DNA of 15,121 nucleotides from JAYZBC01 sp036339375 (GCA_036339375.1 JAYZBC010000048.1:1-15121), one strand, 5' to 3'. Counted from the first letter of the stretch, positions 7,719 to 15,093 are shown. Numbers and translations are program-made. Notes: generated by a model not told the origin, from the sequence alone.

Positions 7719-9584
7719 ATGTATCGAGAAGACTCAACTCGCTATAAGTCCTTTTCAAGGAGGGCGCTCATATTAGGTAGCGGTCAATTAGCATTGATGG
7801 GTGTTATCGCAGGACGTATGTATCAACTGCAAATTCTTGAATCAGACAAATATAAAATGTTGGCTGAGGAAAACAGAATTAACATGCGTCTTTTACCTCC
7901 TTCGAGGGGTCGAATTTTAGATAGGATTGGTATTCCTATGGCTACCAATCGGGAAAATTTCCGATTGCTACTTGTGGCAGAATTAACCCAAAACATAGGA
8001 CACACTCTCGAGTTACTTGGACAAATAATACCAATTTCTAATCAAGAACTTCACCGCATTTTAGATGACATAAAAAATCGTCAACGGTTTGTCCCTGTTT
8101 CTATTTCAGAAAACTTGGATTGGAATTCCGTTTCCCGTATTGAAGTCAATGCGCCAGACCTTCCTGGTGTGGTCATTGACGTTGCTCAAAGTCGTGAGTA
8201 CCCGTTTGGAACGAAAGTGTCACATTTGCTGGGTTACGTCGCTGCTGTTTCAGAAAAAGATAAAAAAAAGAACCGAAAAATTGATCCTTTGTTGGAGTTG
8301 CCCGGATTTAAAATTGGCAAGTCAGGTATAGAAAAATTACATGATTTGAAGCTCCGGGGAAAAGCGGGAACTAGTCAGCTTGAGGTCAATGCGCTTGGTC
8401 GAGTAATCCGTGAATTGTCACGCAAGAATGGTACGCCTGGCGATGATTTAATTTTAACAATTGATTTGAATATACAAAAATTTGCGATTGAAAGGTTAAA
8501 AGAAAATCGTGCGGCATCAGCGGTAGTGATGGATGTGCATACCGGTGCTTTGATTGCATTGGGTTCCGTACCAGGTTTCGATCCTAATTTATTTAATAAA
8601 GGACTTTCTCAAAACAATTGGCAAAAAATTATAGAGGACCCCTTAGCTCCACTAACAAATAAAGCTGTGTCAGGTCAGTACGCACCCGGCTCTACTTTTA
8701 AAATGATTGTAGCAATGGCCGCATTAGAATACCGCGTTATAAGTTCCAAAAATCGGATTTTCTGCCCAGGTCATGTTCAACTTGGCAATACTCGCTTTCA
8801 TTGTTGGAAAAAACGTGGTCATGGCTGGGTCAATTTAAATTCCGCTATACAACAATCCTGCGACACATATTTTTATGAAATAGCTAAACGCGTCGGCATT
8901 AATAGGATTGCTGATTTTGGACGCCGTTTTGGGTTGGGAAGTGCCACAGGAATCGATCTCCCAAATGAGTATGCTGGTTTAATGCCGACTACCCAATGGA
9001 AGACAAAGCAATTTGGGGTTTCATGGCAAAAAGGAGAGACACTGATTGCTGGAATAGGTCAGGGTTTCGTGTTGACTACACCGCTACAGTTGGCTGTTAT
9101 GACATCAAGAATTGCAAGCGGTAAGGAAGTTCAACCCTATCTATTAAAAGGAATTATCTCAAAAGGTCAAACGTCTTTTGTCCAAAGAGCGGCCGCTGGT
9201 CCTGTCAAGGTAAAACCTAATGTATTACGTTTGGTCGTTAAGGGCATGAACGCCGTCACGAATACTAGCCGAGGCACCGCTTATCGTTCCAGGATAGTAG
9301 AAAAAGGCTTAGAAATGGCTGGTAAGACTGGCACATCACAGGTAAAGAGAATTTCTCAATTTGAGCGTGAAACAGGCGTAATCAAATTTAAAAACCGACC
9401 TTGGACAGATAGGGACCACGCGCTTTTTGTTGGATTTGCTCCTGTTAAAAACCCTTGTTATGCCGTTTCTGTAGTTGTTGAACATGGCGGCAGCGGCTCA
9501 AAAAGTGCAGCGCCGATTGCCCGGGATATCCTCCAAAGGACACTTAGTCGCGATCCTTCTCAATTTTTTGATAGCAGTGTCTGA
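7719..9584 (+). CDS. mrdA: Penicillin-binding protein 2, elongasome transpeptidase
   Basis: This class B PBP cross-links peptidoglycan during cell elongation, in complex with RodA. Its 621 residues are close to E. coli PBP2. A cytoplasmic N-terminus leads into a membrane anchor at about 14-38. A pedestal/dimerisation domain follows (about 55-230, containing PPSRGRILDRIG). The transpeptidase domain (about 265-610) has all three motifs: STFK (S325, K328), SCD (S380, D382; SxD is normal in PBP2) and KTGT (536-539). The gene starts one base after mreD and has no separate good Shine-Dalgarno, so it probably depends on re-initiation. An alternative symbol is pbpA. Confidence 0.97.
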   Translation: MYREDSTRYKSFSRRALILGSGQLALMGVIAGRMYQLQILESDKYKMLAEENRINMRLLPPSRGRILDRIGIPMATNRENFRLLLVAELTQNIGHTLELLGQIIPISNQELHRILDDIKNRQRFVPVSISENLDWNSVSRIEVNAPDLPGVVIDVAQSREYPFGTKVSHLLGYVAAVSEKDKKKNRKIDPLLELPGFKIGKSGIEKLHDLKLRGKAGTSQLEVNALGRVIRELSRKNGTPGDDLILTIDLNIQKFAIERLKENRAASAVVMDVHTGALIALGSVPGFDPNLFNKGLSQNNWQKIIEDPLAPLTNKAVSGQYAPGSTFKMIVAMAALEYRVISSKNRIFCPGHVQLGNTRFHCWKKRGHGWVNLNSAIQQSCDTYFYEIAKRVGINRIADFGRRFGLGSATGIDLPNEYAGLMPTTQWKTKQFGVSWQKGETLIAGIGQGFVLTTPLQLAVMTSRIASGKEVQPYLLKGIISKGQTSFVQRAAAGPVKVKPNVLRLVVKGMNAVTNTSRGTAYRSRIVEKGLEMAGKTGTSQVKRISQFERETGVIKFKNRPWTDRDHALFVGFAPVKNPCYAVSVVVEHGGSGSKSAAPIARDILQRTLSRDPSQFFDSSV

Positions 9585-9605
9585 CAGAAAAATACTCAAC
9601 AAAAA

Positions 9606-10754
9606 ATGAAGATTGTTACAACAGAGCACACTTCAATGACAATTGCAGACAAGGTTCGTCAAATCAATTGGCTTTTAATTTTCATTTTAACAATTTTGGT
9701 ATGTATCGGTTGTGCGATGCTATATTCAGCAGCAGGTGCAAGCTGGGATCCATGGGCGTCACGTCAATCAATTAGATTTGGATGTGGCCTGGTGATTTTG
9801 ATATCGGTATCATTAGTTGATATTAGGGTTTGGATGCGCCAAGCCTACATTATTTATATTTTGGTGTTTGTATCACTAATAGCGGTTGAGTTTTTGGGCG
9901 TCATAGGCATGGGGGCTCAAAGATGGATTGATTTAGGTGTGTTTCAATTTCAACCGTCGGAGATTATGAAAGTGGCCTTGGTTTTGGCTTTAGCCCGCTA
10001 TTTTCATTCTACCTCTTCCGAAGATGTTGGTTATCTAAGAGTCTTGCTTTTTCCATTACTTTTGGTAGCAGCGCCTGTGATTTTAGTTCTCCGCCAACCG
10101 GACTTGGGCACAGCAATAATACTTTGTTTGATTGCTAGTGTGGTCTTTTTTCTGGCGGGCGTTCGAACCTGGAAGTTTGGTCTTTTATTTGGTGTCGGTT
10201 TAGGGAGTTTACCTGTTATTTGGTCTTTTCTGCACAGTTATCAGAAAATCCGGATTTTGACATACCTAAATCCTGAAAATGATCCCTTGGGAGCAGGTTA
10301 CCATATTTTACAATCTAAGATAGCGCTTGGTTCTGGTGGTATGTTTGGCAAGGGGTTTCTCCGAGGAACGCAAAGTCATTTAAATTTTTTACCTGAAAAA
10401 CAAACAGATTTTATTTTTACAATGCTGGCGGAGGAATTTGGACTAATTGGTGGGTTGGTGCTGCTCGGTGTATCTTGTCTAATCTTGTTTTATGGTTATG
10501 CAATTGCTCTTCGTGTTAGTAATCAGTTCGGAAGACTTTTAACGTTGGGGATTATAGGGATTTTTTTCTTCCACGTTTGTATAAATATAGCCATGGTTAT
10601 GGGTTTAGTGCCAGTGGTTGGTGTTCCCTTACCCTTTGTTTCTTATGGTGGTACAGCAATGTTTTCTCTAATGTTCGGCTTCGGGTTGGTTTTATGTTCT
10701 AACATCCATCGTGATATTAGGGTCAGTCGCTATGGCGCTGCTCAAGAAAGTTAA
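9606..10754 (+). CDS. rodA: Elongasome peptidoglycan glycosyltransferase RodA (SEDS family)
   Basis: RodA polymerises lipid II into glycan strands in the inner membrane and pairs with PBP2. The 382-residue protein has about ten membrane segments, starting at about 21-41. SEDS motifs are intact: RWIDLGVFQFQPSEIMK (106-122), RQPDLGTA (163-170), the large periplasmic loop DPLGAGYHILQSKIALGSGG, and LPEKQTDFIF with D268, equivalent to the catalytic Asp262 of E. coli. The C-terminal VPLPFVSYGGTAM is also present. The start at 9606 lacks a clear Shine-Dalgarno; an internal ATG at 9636 (residue 11) would also keep the whole membrane domain. It is the last gene of the elongasome block, 21 nt after mrdA. 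Confidence 0.96.
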   Translation: MKIVTTEHTSMTIADKVRQINWLLIFILTILVCIGCAMLYSAAGASWDPWASRQSIRFGCGLVILISVSLVDIRVWMRQAYIIYILVFVSLIAVEFLGVIGMGAQRWIDLGVFQFQPSEIMKVALVLALARYFHSTSSEDVGYLRVLLFPLLLVAAPVILVLRQPDLGTAIILCLIASVVFFLAGVRTWKFGLLFGVGLGSLPVIWSFLHSYQKIRILTYLNPENDPLGAGYHILQSKIALGSGGMFGKGFLRGTQSHLNFLPEKQTDFIFTMLAEEFGLIGGLVLLGVSCLILFYGYAIALRVSNQFGRLLTLGIIGIFFFHVCINIAMVMGLVPVVGVPLPFVSYGGTAMFSLMFGFGLVLCSNIHRDIRVSRYGAAQES

Positions 10755-10897
10755 AGGTTAATTTGGTTGCAGGTATTGGATTCCACCATTAACGAAAAAG
10801 ACTATTAATGAAAAGATTAACGACATAAACAACCGTTTTCGAAGAAATTAGAAAAAGTATAGTACTTTCCTGTCTTGTCTCGGTTTAATCCAAAAAG
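10755..10897. other. Convergent intergenic region with imperfect repeats and a weak hairpin
   Basis: The 143-bp gap lies between the ends of rodA and the ABC permease gene. Three imperfect copies of ATTAAyGAAAAGA-like sequence begin at 10788, 10804 and 10816. AAAGTA-TAG-TACTTT (10854-10868) can form a 6-bp hairpin, but it has almost no GC and no run of T, so it is at best a weak bidirectional terminator. Confidence 0.3.
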
Positions 10898-11755
10898 TTA
10901 ACGGTGATGCCGCATCACTGTATTTTCTAAATAAATTATGGCTAAATACATTATTGTTGAAATGATCGCGAGTATAGTAATCGCAGTCATTACAAGGGTC
11001 ATTTGAAAAATCTGACTACCATAAATGATCAAGTAACCTAATCCTGCTTTTGCTGCTTGAAATTCTCCCACGATGACACCAACCAATGCTAGACCTACAT
11101 TTATTTTGAGTGCTGCGACCATGACGGGAACGTTTGAAGGCAAAACGACCTGACGTAAAATTTGCCATCGTGTTGCACCAAGCGTTCGTACAAGCTTAAT
11201 TTTATTGGGATCCGTTTCTCTAAAACCAGTGTAAACCATAAGTATTGTAATGAAGACTGCTATAGCAACAGCCATAGCATAAATTGAAGCTTCATCACCT
11301 AGCCAAATATAAAATATTGGAACGAGGGCAATTTTTGGCAAGGCGTTAGCGACAACCATAAACGGGTCAACGACCCGATATACAAACTCCCACCACCACA
11401 TCATCACAGCGACGCCGACACCGAGTAGCATAGATAATGTGAATCCTACAAAGGTCTCTATAACCGTTACCCAGGTATGACGCAAAATACCATTATCAGG
11501 ATCTCCCAATAAATCGACAAAAGTAGGCCAAATTGCTGAGGGATAGCTGGTGAGCATTGGATTAACCCAGTGGGCTCTTGGTGCCAACTCCCACAGGCCT
11601 AAAAAAAGCACAAGTAGAAGAATTTGGCATAAAAGAATAAGCTTACGTCTTAATTTTACACGCCGTAAAAAGGCCAGATACATAGGGCTGGGCCCTGAAG
11701 AGGCATCCTCAAAATTCACTACGTCTGAATTCTTGTTATTATCGTTTTCCGACAT
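10898..11755 (-). CDS. ABC transporter permease, SsuC/TauC-like (BPD_transp_1 family)
   Basis: This is the inner-membrane channel subunit of an importer, 285 residues long. It has a hydrophilic N-terminus (1-37) and about six membrane segments (first at about 39-58). The cytoplasmic EAA loop at about 190-212 (LGATRWQILRQVVLPSNVPV) contacts the ATPase. The sequence ALPKIALVPIFYIWLG (138-153) is typical of the sulfonate/taurine/nitrate/NMT1 permease group. The ATG at 11755 overlaps the end of the ATPase gene by 17 nt, implying coupled translation. A later ATG (residue 25) could be the start, since the first 24 residues are polar and low in complexity. The substrate cannot be told from the permease. 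Confidence 0.93.
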   Translation of the reverse strand: MSENDNNKNSDVVNFEDASSGPSPMYLAFLRRVKLRRKLILLCQILLLVLFLGLWELAPRAHWVNPMLTSYPSAIWPTFVDLLGDPDNGILRHTWVTVIETFVGFTLSMLLGVGVAVMMWWWEFVYRVVDPFMVVANALPKIALVPIFYIWLGDEASIYAMAVAIAVFITILMVYTGFRETDPNKIKLVRTLGATRWQILRQVVLPSNVPVMVAALKINVGLALVGVIVGEFQAAKAGLGYLIIYGSQIFQMTLVMTAITILAIISTIMYLAIIYLENTVMRHHR

Positions 11756-12533
11756 GAATTTCTAATTCACCCCATATCTGATCAAAATAATTTTGAAATT
11801 CTGGTCTTGACCGTGCTGCAAAAGGCCTTGGCCGTTCCGATTTTCCAGAATCGAAGGTAATATCATGCACGGCCTTTACCCGACCTGGTCGTTTGGTCAT
11901 TACAATAACCCGATCTGCCATACTGACTGCTTCGGAAATATCGTGAGTGACAAGAATAACAGTTTTGCCTTCTCGCCGAAGGATGTCGGAAACTTCATCC
12001 GAAAGAGCGAGCCGAGTTTGGAAGTCCAAAGCAGAAAAAGGTTCGTCCAAGAGGAGAATTTCGGGGTCCGTGCAAAGGGTACGGGCCAGCGCTGCTCTTT
12101 GTCTCATTCCGCCCGATAATTGATGTGGGAAATGTTCCATGAAATCGCCAAGTCCATATCCACGCAAAAGGTTTTCGGCTCTTTCGCGGGCAGCTAATCG
12201 ATCATGCCCTTGTATTTCTGGTCCAAGCAACACATTGTCAAGAATAGAGCGCCATTCGAACAAATAATCCTGTTGAAGCATATAGCCGCACTTCGACGAT
12301 GGGCCAGTCACAGGCAAACCATTCACAAGAACATCACCCGCGGTAGGCTCAAGAATACCTGCAATAAGGGAGAGAAGCGTGCTTTTACCACAGCCGCTTT
12401 GGCCGACTATCGCTACGAATTCCCCGGGTGAAACAGCAAGTGAAAAACCACAAACTGCTTCAGTTTCAACGTCAAGAGTAAAGTACCGAAGGTCTATATC
12501 ACGCAATTCGACTTTCGGTACTGTTTCTTCCAC
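11739..12533 (-). CDS. ABC transporter ATP-binding protein, SsuB/TauB-like
   Basis: This 264-residue cytoplasmic ATPase energises the importer. It has Walker A GQSGCGKST (44-52), a Q-loop near Q87/Q88 (YMLQQDYLFEWRSI), signature LSGGMRQR (139-146), Walker B ILLLDEP with D163 and E164, D-loop SALD, and switch histidine H197 (VTHD). The Q-loop followed by LFEW and the LSGGMRQR signature are typical of nitrate/sulfonate/taurine-type importers. The start is GTG: the frame has a stop at 12555-12557, and AAGG lies about 8 nt before the GTG. It sits 24 nt after the binding-protein gene and overlaps the permease gene by 17 nt, so the three form one operon. Confidence 0.95.
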   Translation of the reverse strand: MEETVPKVELRDIDLRYFTLDVETEAVCGFSLAVSPGEFVAIVGQSGCGKSTLLSLIAGILEPTAGDVLVNGLPVTGPSSKCGYMLQQDYLFEWRSILDNVLLGPEIQGHDRLAARERAENLLRGYGLGDFMEHFPHQLSGGMRQRAALARTLCTDPEILLLDEPFSALDFQTRLALSDEVSDILRREGKTVILVTHDISEAVSMADRVIVMTKRPGRVKAVHDITFDSGKSERPRPFAARSRPEFQNYFDQIWGELEIHVGKR

Positions 12534-12557
12534 TTCTAAAACCTTTTCGATGGGTTA

Positions 12558-13607
12558 CTATTTTCCCTTCGCATTTTCGGAAAAACGGGTGGTTACCACT
12601 CTTTCGTATGCAACACGCTTGCTAGCTTTAAGGACTCCTCCTTCAATTAAAATGTCCTGTAAACCCGATATAGCTTTGGGGTGTGTGGTAGGATCAGACT
12701 TCCATATTCCGAACTTCCGGTATCTTTCGATGGCTGATGCATTATCTTTGATTTTCACTTTCGGAAACCACTTTGATACACGCTTGGCTGCGTCCGTGGC
12801 ATCAGCCGTTTTGATCCATTCCATTGCTTTGTAAACGGCATTCGTCCAACCTTGTATGATTTTGGGATTCTTCTTAATATAAGAATCTGTAGCCATAAAG
12901 ACTGTATAGTCAACCTTGCCAACCTCTTTACCGATTGAAGCCACGGGATAGGCAATTCCTTCACGCGAAAGCCGCGAAATGTCCGGTTCGAAGAAAACAG
13001 CATAATCTGCTGTTTTCTTTGCGATCCAAGCCCCGACCCTTGCAGGTATTGCAATGTTGGTAACATGGTTAATGTCTTTTTTAGGAGAAATTCCATGTTT
13101 CTTCATTGCATATTCAAGAAAAAGGCCGGGTGTAGAACCGGGACGCCAGCCCATAACCGTTTTGTTTCGAATCATGTTCCAATTAAAATTTTTCATTGTC
13201 AATTTTTTGCGGGACATGAGAAATAAACCGTCCGTTGCTGTGATGGCAGCAAACATCTTTGATTTTTCGGGTGACTCACCATTTTCTATGTAAATTGCAG
13301 TTTCAGGTCCTTGAAGAACAATATCAACGCGCCCTGTTAACAACATGGCAGTACCTTTGTCGCCGCCCCATGCGGTAGTCATATCAACTTCAATACCTTG
13401 CTCCGCAAAATAACCATTTGCTATCGCAATATATTTTGGTAAGTAAAATACAGAGCGGACAACTTCAGCATATTTGACCTTGGTTGCTGCTATAGCACTT
13501 TTCGATAGACCTGAAAGACCAAAACAGAGGCCTGCTGCAGCAATCACGCTTGCTGTTGCAACCATAGTTCTTACCCGATTCCAAAAAATCTTTTGTAAAA
13601 ATTTCAT
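12558..13607 (-). CDS. ABC transporter substrate-binding protein, NMT1/THI5-like
   Basis: This is the periplasmic receptor of the importer, 349 residues from the chosen start. It begins with a signal peptide: basic MKFLQKIFWNRVR, a hydrophobic core at about 15-33, and likely cleavage after residue 40 or 41 (SAIA/A-TKVKY). The mature part has the NMT1-like pattern of a short first strand (VKYAEVVRSVFYLP), GYFAEQGIEVDM, GGDKGTAMLLTGRVDIVLQG, and NKTVMGWRPGSTP at the domain crossover. The frame extends 31 codons upstream, but AGGGGA lies 7 nt before this ATG and a signal peptide follows it directly. Relatives bind sulfonates, pyrimidine thiamine precursors, riboflavin or other small organics. 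I see no feature that fixes the ligand. Confidence 0.93.
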   Translation of the reverse strand: MKFLQKIFWNRVRTMVATASVIAAAGLCFGLSGLSKSAIAATKVKYAEVVRSVFYLPKYIAIANGYFAEQGIEVDMTTAWGGDKGTAMLLTGRVDIVLQGPETAIYIENGESPEKSKMFAAITATDGLFLMSRKKLTMKNFNWNMIRNKTVMGWRPGSTPGLFLEYAMKKHGISPKKDINHVTNIAIPARVGAWIAKKTADYAVFFEPDISRLSREGIAYPVASIGKEVGKVDYTVFMATDSYIKKNPKIIQGWTNAVYKAMEWIKTADATDAAKRVSKWFPKVKIKDNASAIERYRKFGIWKSDPTTHPKAISGLQDILIEGGVLKASKRVAYERVVTTRFSENAKGK

Positions 13608-13814
13608 ACCTTTGTCCCCTGTTTGAGAGTTTGTTAACCAGTTTTTGTATAAATAAAAAAGCGTACAAATGTTTTGAAAAAGCGTAGAATATACAATCAA
13701 TTATTTAGGGGCAAGGTTGGACAAGATAAAGCCGTAGTTTTAATCACAAAGTGTTGTATTGGCATTTTTTACGAGTCTCGCTTAAAACTTTTTTCACTTA
13801 AAAAGGATAATTGT
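13608..13814. promoter_or_regulatory. Divergent control region with a 21-bp-spaced direct repeat
   Basis: This 207-bp AT-rich region separates the start of the ABC operon (leftward) from the GNAT gene (rightward) and must hold the ABC promoter. AAAAAGCGTA occurs at 13656-13665 and again at 13677-13686, exactly 21 bp apart (two helical turns), about 50-80 bp upstream of the binding-protein start. TTTGTA (13644-13649) and TACAAA (13664-13669) also form an inverted repeat across 14 bp. This looks like a regulator site, but I find no convincing -35/-10 pair. Confidence 0.45.
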
Positions 13815-14330
13815 GTGATACGCGATTGCACAAAATTTGATTTCGATAAAATCTATGAAGTCATAAATGATGCTGCCACCGCTTACCGCGGGGTAATTCC
13901 AGGGGATTGCTGGAAAGAGCCTTACATGCCTTCAAGCGAGTTACGTCACGAAATTTCTGCTGGTGTACAATTTTTTGGTGAGGAACATAAAGGAAACTTA
14001 ATAGGTGTTATGGGAAAACAATTTAAGGGAAATGTTATACTTTTACGTCACGCTTATGTGAAGACAGCTTGGCATCACCAAGGGGTTGGCAGCAAGTTAC
14101 TCTGTCATTTGCTCGCTAGTGCAGAGTATCCTGTTTTGATTGGTACTTGGGCAGCGGCACATTGGGCAGTGCGGTTCTATGAAAAGCATGGTTTTACAGT
14201 ACTCACAGGAGCTCGTAAGGATGATCTTCTTAAAAAATACTGGTCAATTTCAGCACGGCAAACCGAAACTTCGATAGTGTTGGCTGATCCTAACTGGATT
14301 TCTGCTAATCTTTCTCCTCAAAAGGCGTAA
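13815..14330 (+). CDS. GNAT-family N-acetyltransferase, function unknown
   Basis: This 171-residue protein is a single GNAT domain that would transfer an acetyl group from acetyl-CoA to an unknown amine. Motif A is RHAYVKTAWHHQGVGSKLL (78-96), with the acetyl-CoA pyrophosphate loop HQGVG at 88-92. Motif B is AVRFYEKHGF (118-127). The ends IRDCTKFDFDKI and RQTETSIVLAD are also family-like. The frame is open back to 13674, but the upstream 47 codons do not resemble GNAT. The GTG at 13815 has AGGA (13804-13807) 7 nt before it and gives a normal length, so it is the likely start. It is divergent from the ABC operon; a shared function is possible but unproven. Confidence 0.88.
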   Translation: MIRDCTKFDFDKIYEVINDAATAYRGVIPGDCWKEPYMPSSELRHEISAGVQFFGEEHKGNLIGVMGKQFKGNVILLRHAYVKTAWHHQGVGSKLLCHLLASAEYPVLIGTWAAAHWAVRFYEKHGFTVLTGARKDDLLKKYWSISARQTETSIVLADPNWISANLSPQKA

Positions 14331-14510
14331 GCTCCGCTCAGGTACAACCGATTCACCTACTAAAAGCCCGTTGCATCGTTATTTTTAGGTTTACTTGTTT
14401 TTCATTTGTGCACTTTATGTGGATTTTATGCTAAAACGGAAAATTTAAACTAAAATTAAGGAAAAGGATCAAAAATAAATTTTTTTTCAAGTAATCTACC
14501 TGGAGAAAGA
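14331..14510 (+). other. AT-rich spacer upstream of tRNA-Lys
   Basis: This 180-bp stretch between the GNAT gene and the tRNA shows no open frame of note and no GC-rich hairpin. It should contain the tRNA promoter, but I cannot single out a -35/-10 pair with confidence among many AT-rich candidates. Confidence 0.5.
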
Positions 14511-14586
<76 letters not shown>

Positions 14587-14594
14587 ATAATATC

Positions 14595-14630
14595 AAGGGC
14601 TTAGCCGGAAACGGCTAGGCCTTTGTGTTT
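14595..14630 (+). terminator. Intrinsic terminator of tRNA-Lys
   Basis: AAGGGCTTAGCCG (14595-14607) and CGGCTAGGCCTTT (14612-14624) form a 13-bp stem with two G.U pairs, closed by a GAAA tetraloop. The following gtgttt is a partial T-run. It sits 8 nt after the tRNA CCA and probably ends the tRNA transcript. Confidence 0.85.
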
Positions 14631-14631
14631 A

Positions 14632-14886
14632 TTTGGGAACGTTTATGGGAACATTGGGCACCAGTAACAGCTCTTGGATCAGTTACCAGGGGACACGGCA
14701 TCTCGCATCACGCACCACGGGCCAGGGCCCAGGGGGCCGGTTTCGGTGGCTGGATAGTAACGACGGCGGGTCTGTTGGCGCAGATCGGTCGGATGGTTCT
14801 CGAGTTCAGGGCTTGGGCAGAGTTTTGCTCAAATGGTTTGACATCTGAACGTCTTGCCCCTTTTTCGAATTAGATCAAAACAATCT
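14632..14886. other. GC-rich non-coding island of unknown nature
   Basis: Bases 14701-14820 are about 65% GC by my count, against an AT-rich background. Two overlapping short frames (14625-14873 and 14633-14848) have low-complexity translations and no recognisable domain, and I see no ribosome site, so I do not call genes. GTAAC/GTTAC and several GGCC/GGGCCC segments could form stems. It matches no RNA class I know: not 6S, SRP RNA, RNase P or tmRNA by their core motifs. Confidence 0.4.
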
Positions 14887-14914
14887 TTGATTAAATTCAG
14901 TTTTGTGCTATAAA
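14887..14914 (+). promoter_or_regulatory. Promoter of the SAM-riboswitch transcript
   Basis: A -35 box TTGATT (14887-14892) and a -10 box TATAAA (14909-14914) are separated by 16 bp. A start about 7 nt after the -10 box falls at 14921, exactly the first base of the SAM-II P1 stem, which supports the call independently. Confidence 0.72.
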
Positions 14915-14920
14915 CCTTTC

Positions 14921-14971
14921 AGCGCCGATTTGAAGCACAGATTGCGGGCGCTAAACAAATGCAGCTAAAGC
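14921..14971 (+). ncRNA. SAM-II riboswitch aptamer
   Basis: SAM-II aptamers bind S-adenosylmethionine through an H-type pseudoknot and control methionine genes in alphaproteobacteria. Stem P1 is AGCGCC (14921-14926) with GGCGCT (14947-14952). The conserved GATTTGA loop start is at 14927-14933. Pseudoknot P2 can form between TTGCG (14942-14946) and TGCAG (14960-14964), with two terminal G.U pairs. The conserved GCTAAAG is at 14964-14970. The order P1, GATTT, ATTGC, P1', AAATGcAGCTAAA matches the class as I know it. An expression platform follows at once. Confidence 0.88.
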
Positions 14972-14977
14972 GCAGGG

Positions 14978-15008
14978 GTCACCCGGCGAAAGCTGCGGTG
15001 GCTTTTTT
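14978..15008 (+). terminator. Riboswitch-controlled intrinsic terminator
   Basis: GTCACCCGGC (14978-14987) pairs with GCTGCGGTGGC (14992-15002) in a 10-bp stem with one bulged C (14996) and a GAAA loop, followed by six T (15003-15008). A competing antiterminator is perfect over 6 bp: GCAGCT (14961-14966), overlapping the SAM-II pseudoknot strand, pairs with AGCTGC (14991-14996) in the terminator's 3' arm. SAM binding would lock GCAG in the aptamer and free the terminator. The switching model is inferred. Confidence 0.85.
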
Positions 15009-15030
15009 AATGGGCTGATCCACCTCAAGG

Positions 15031-15093
15031 ATCGGGCATTTGAACATCAGCTTGTGCGCCGAGGCATTCCGCCTAAAGCACTAAAGAGAGGAG
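15031..15093 (+). ncRNA. SAM-V-like riboswitch aptamer overlapping the ribosome site
   Basis: SAM-V is a SAM aptamer with a SAM-II-like binding core, found in marine alphaproteobacteria just before start codons. Here GGGCATTTGA (15034-15043) and GAGGCATTCCGCCTAAAGC (15061-15079) carry the shared ATTTGA and CTAAAG core. A P1-like stem can form between TCGGGC (15032-15037) and GCgCCGA (15056-15062), and GCTT (15050-15053) can pair with AAGC (15076-15079). The Shine-Dalgarno AGGAG (15089-15093) follows within 10 nt, as expected for translational control. The class is from memory of its motif and arrangement; a second SAM-II-type variant is the alternative. Confidence 0.68.

Noticed and set aside
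13608..13700. 31-codon N-terminal extension of the binding protein
   Set aside because: The ATG at 13607 has AGGGGA at 7 nt and is followed at once by a signal peptide, which the extension would bury.
13674..13814. Upstream extension of the GNAT frame
   Set aside because: The extra 47 codons do not look like GNAT sequence and cover the divergent control region; the GTG at 13815 has a well-placed AGGA.
14634..14652. Repeated TGGGAAC after the tRNA terminator, considered as an integration-site remnant
   Set aside because: Only 7 bp, twice, and no downstream copy of the tRNA 3' end or integrase fragment was found to support an attachment site.
14625..14873. Two overlapping short ORFs in the GC-rich island
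   Set aside because: Neither has a ribosome site, recognisable domain or coding-like composition; long frames are expected by chance where GC is high and stops are rare.
14838..14875. Perfect -35 hexamer TTGACA at 14838-14843
   Set aside because: No -10-like hexamer occurs at 16-18 bp; the nearest candidate (TTAGAT) is 26 bp away. The TTGATT/TATAAA pair further down fits better.
14959..15018. 19-codon ATG frame inside the SAM-II platform
   Set aside because: It overlaps the aptamer core and terminator, whose structures explain the sequence better, and it has no Shine-Dalgarno.
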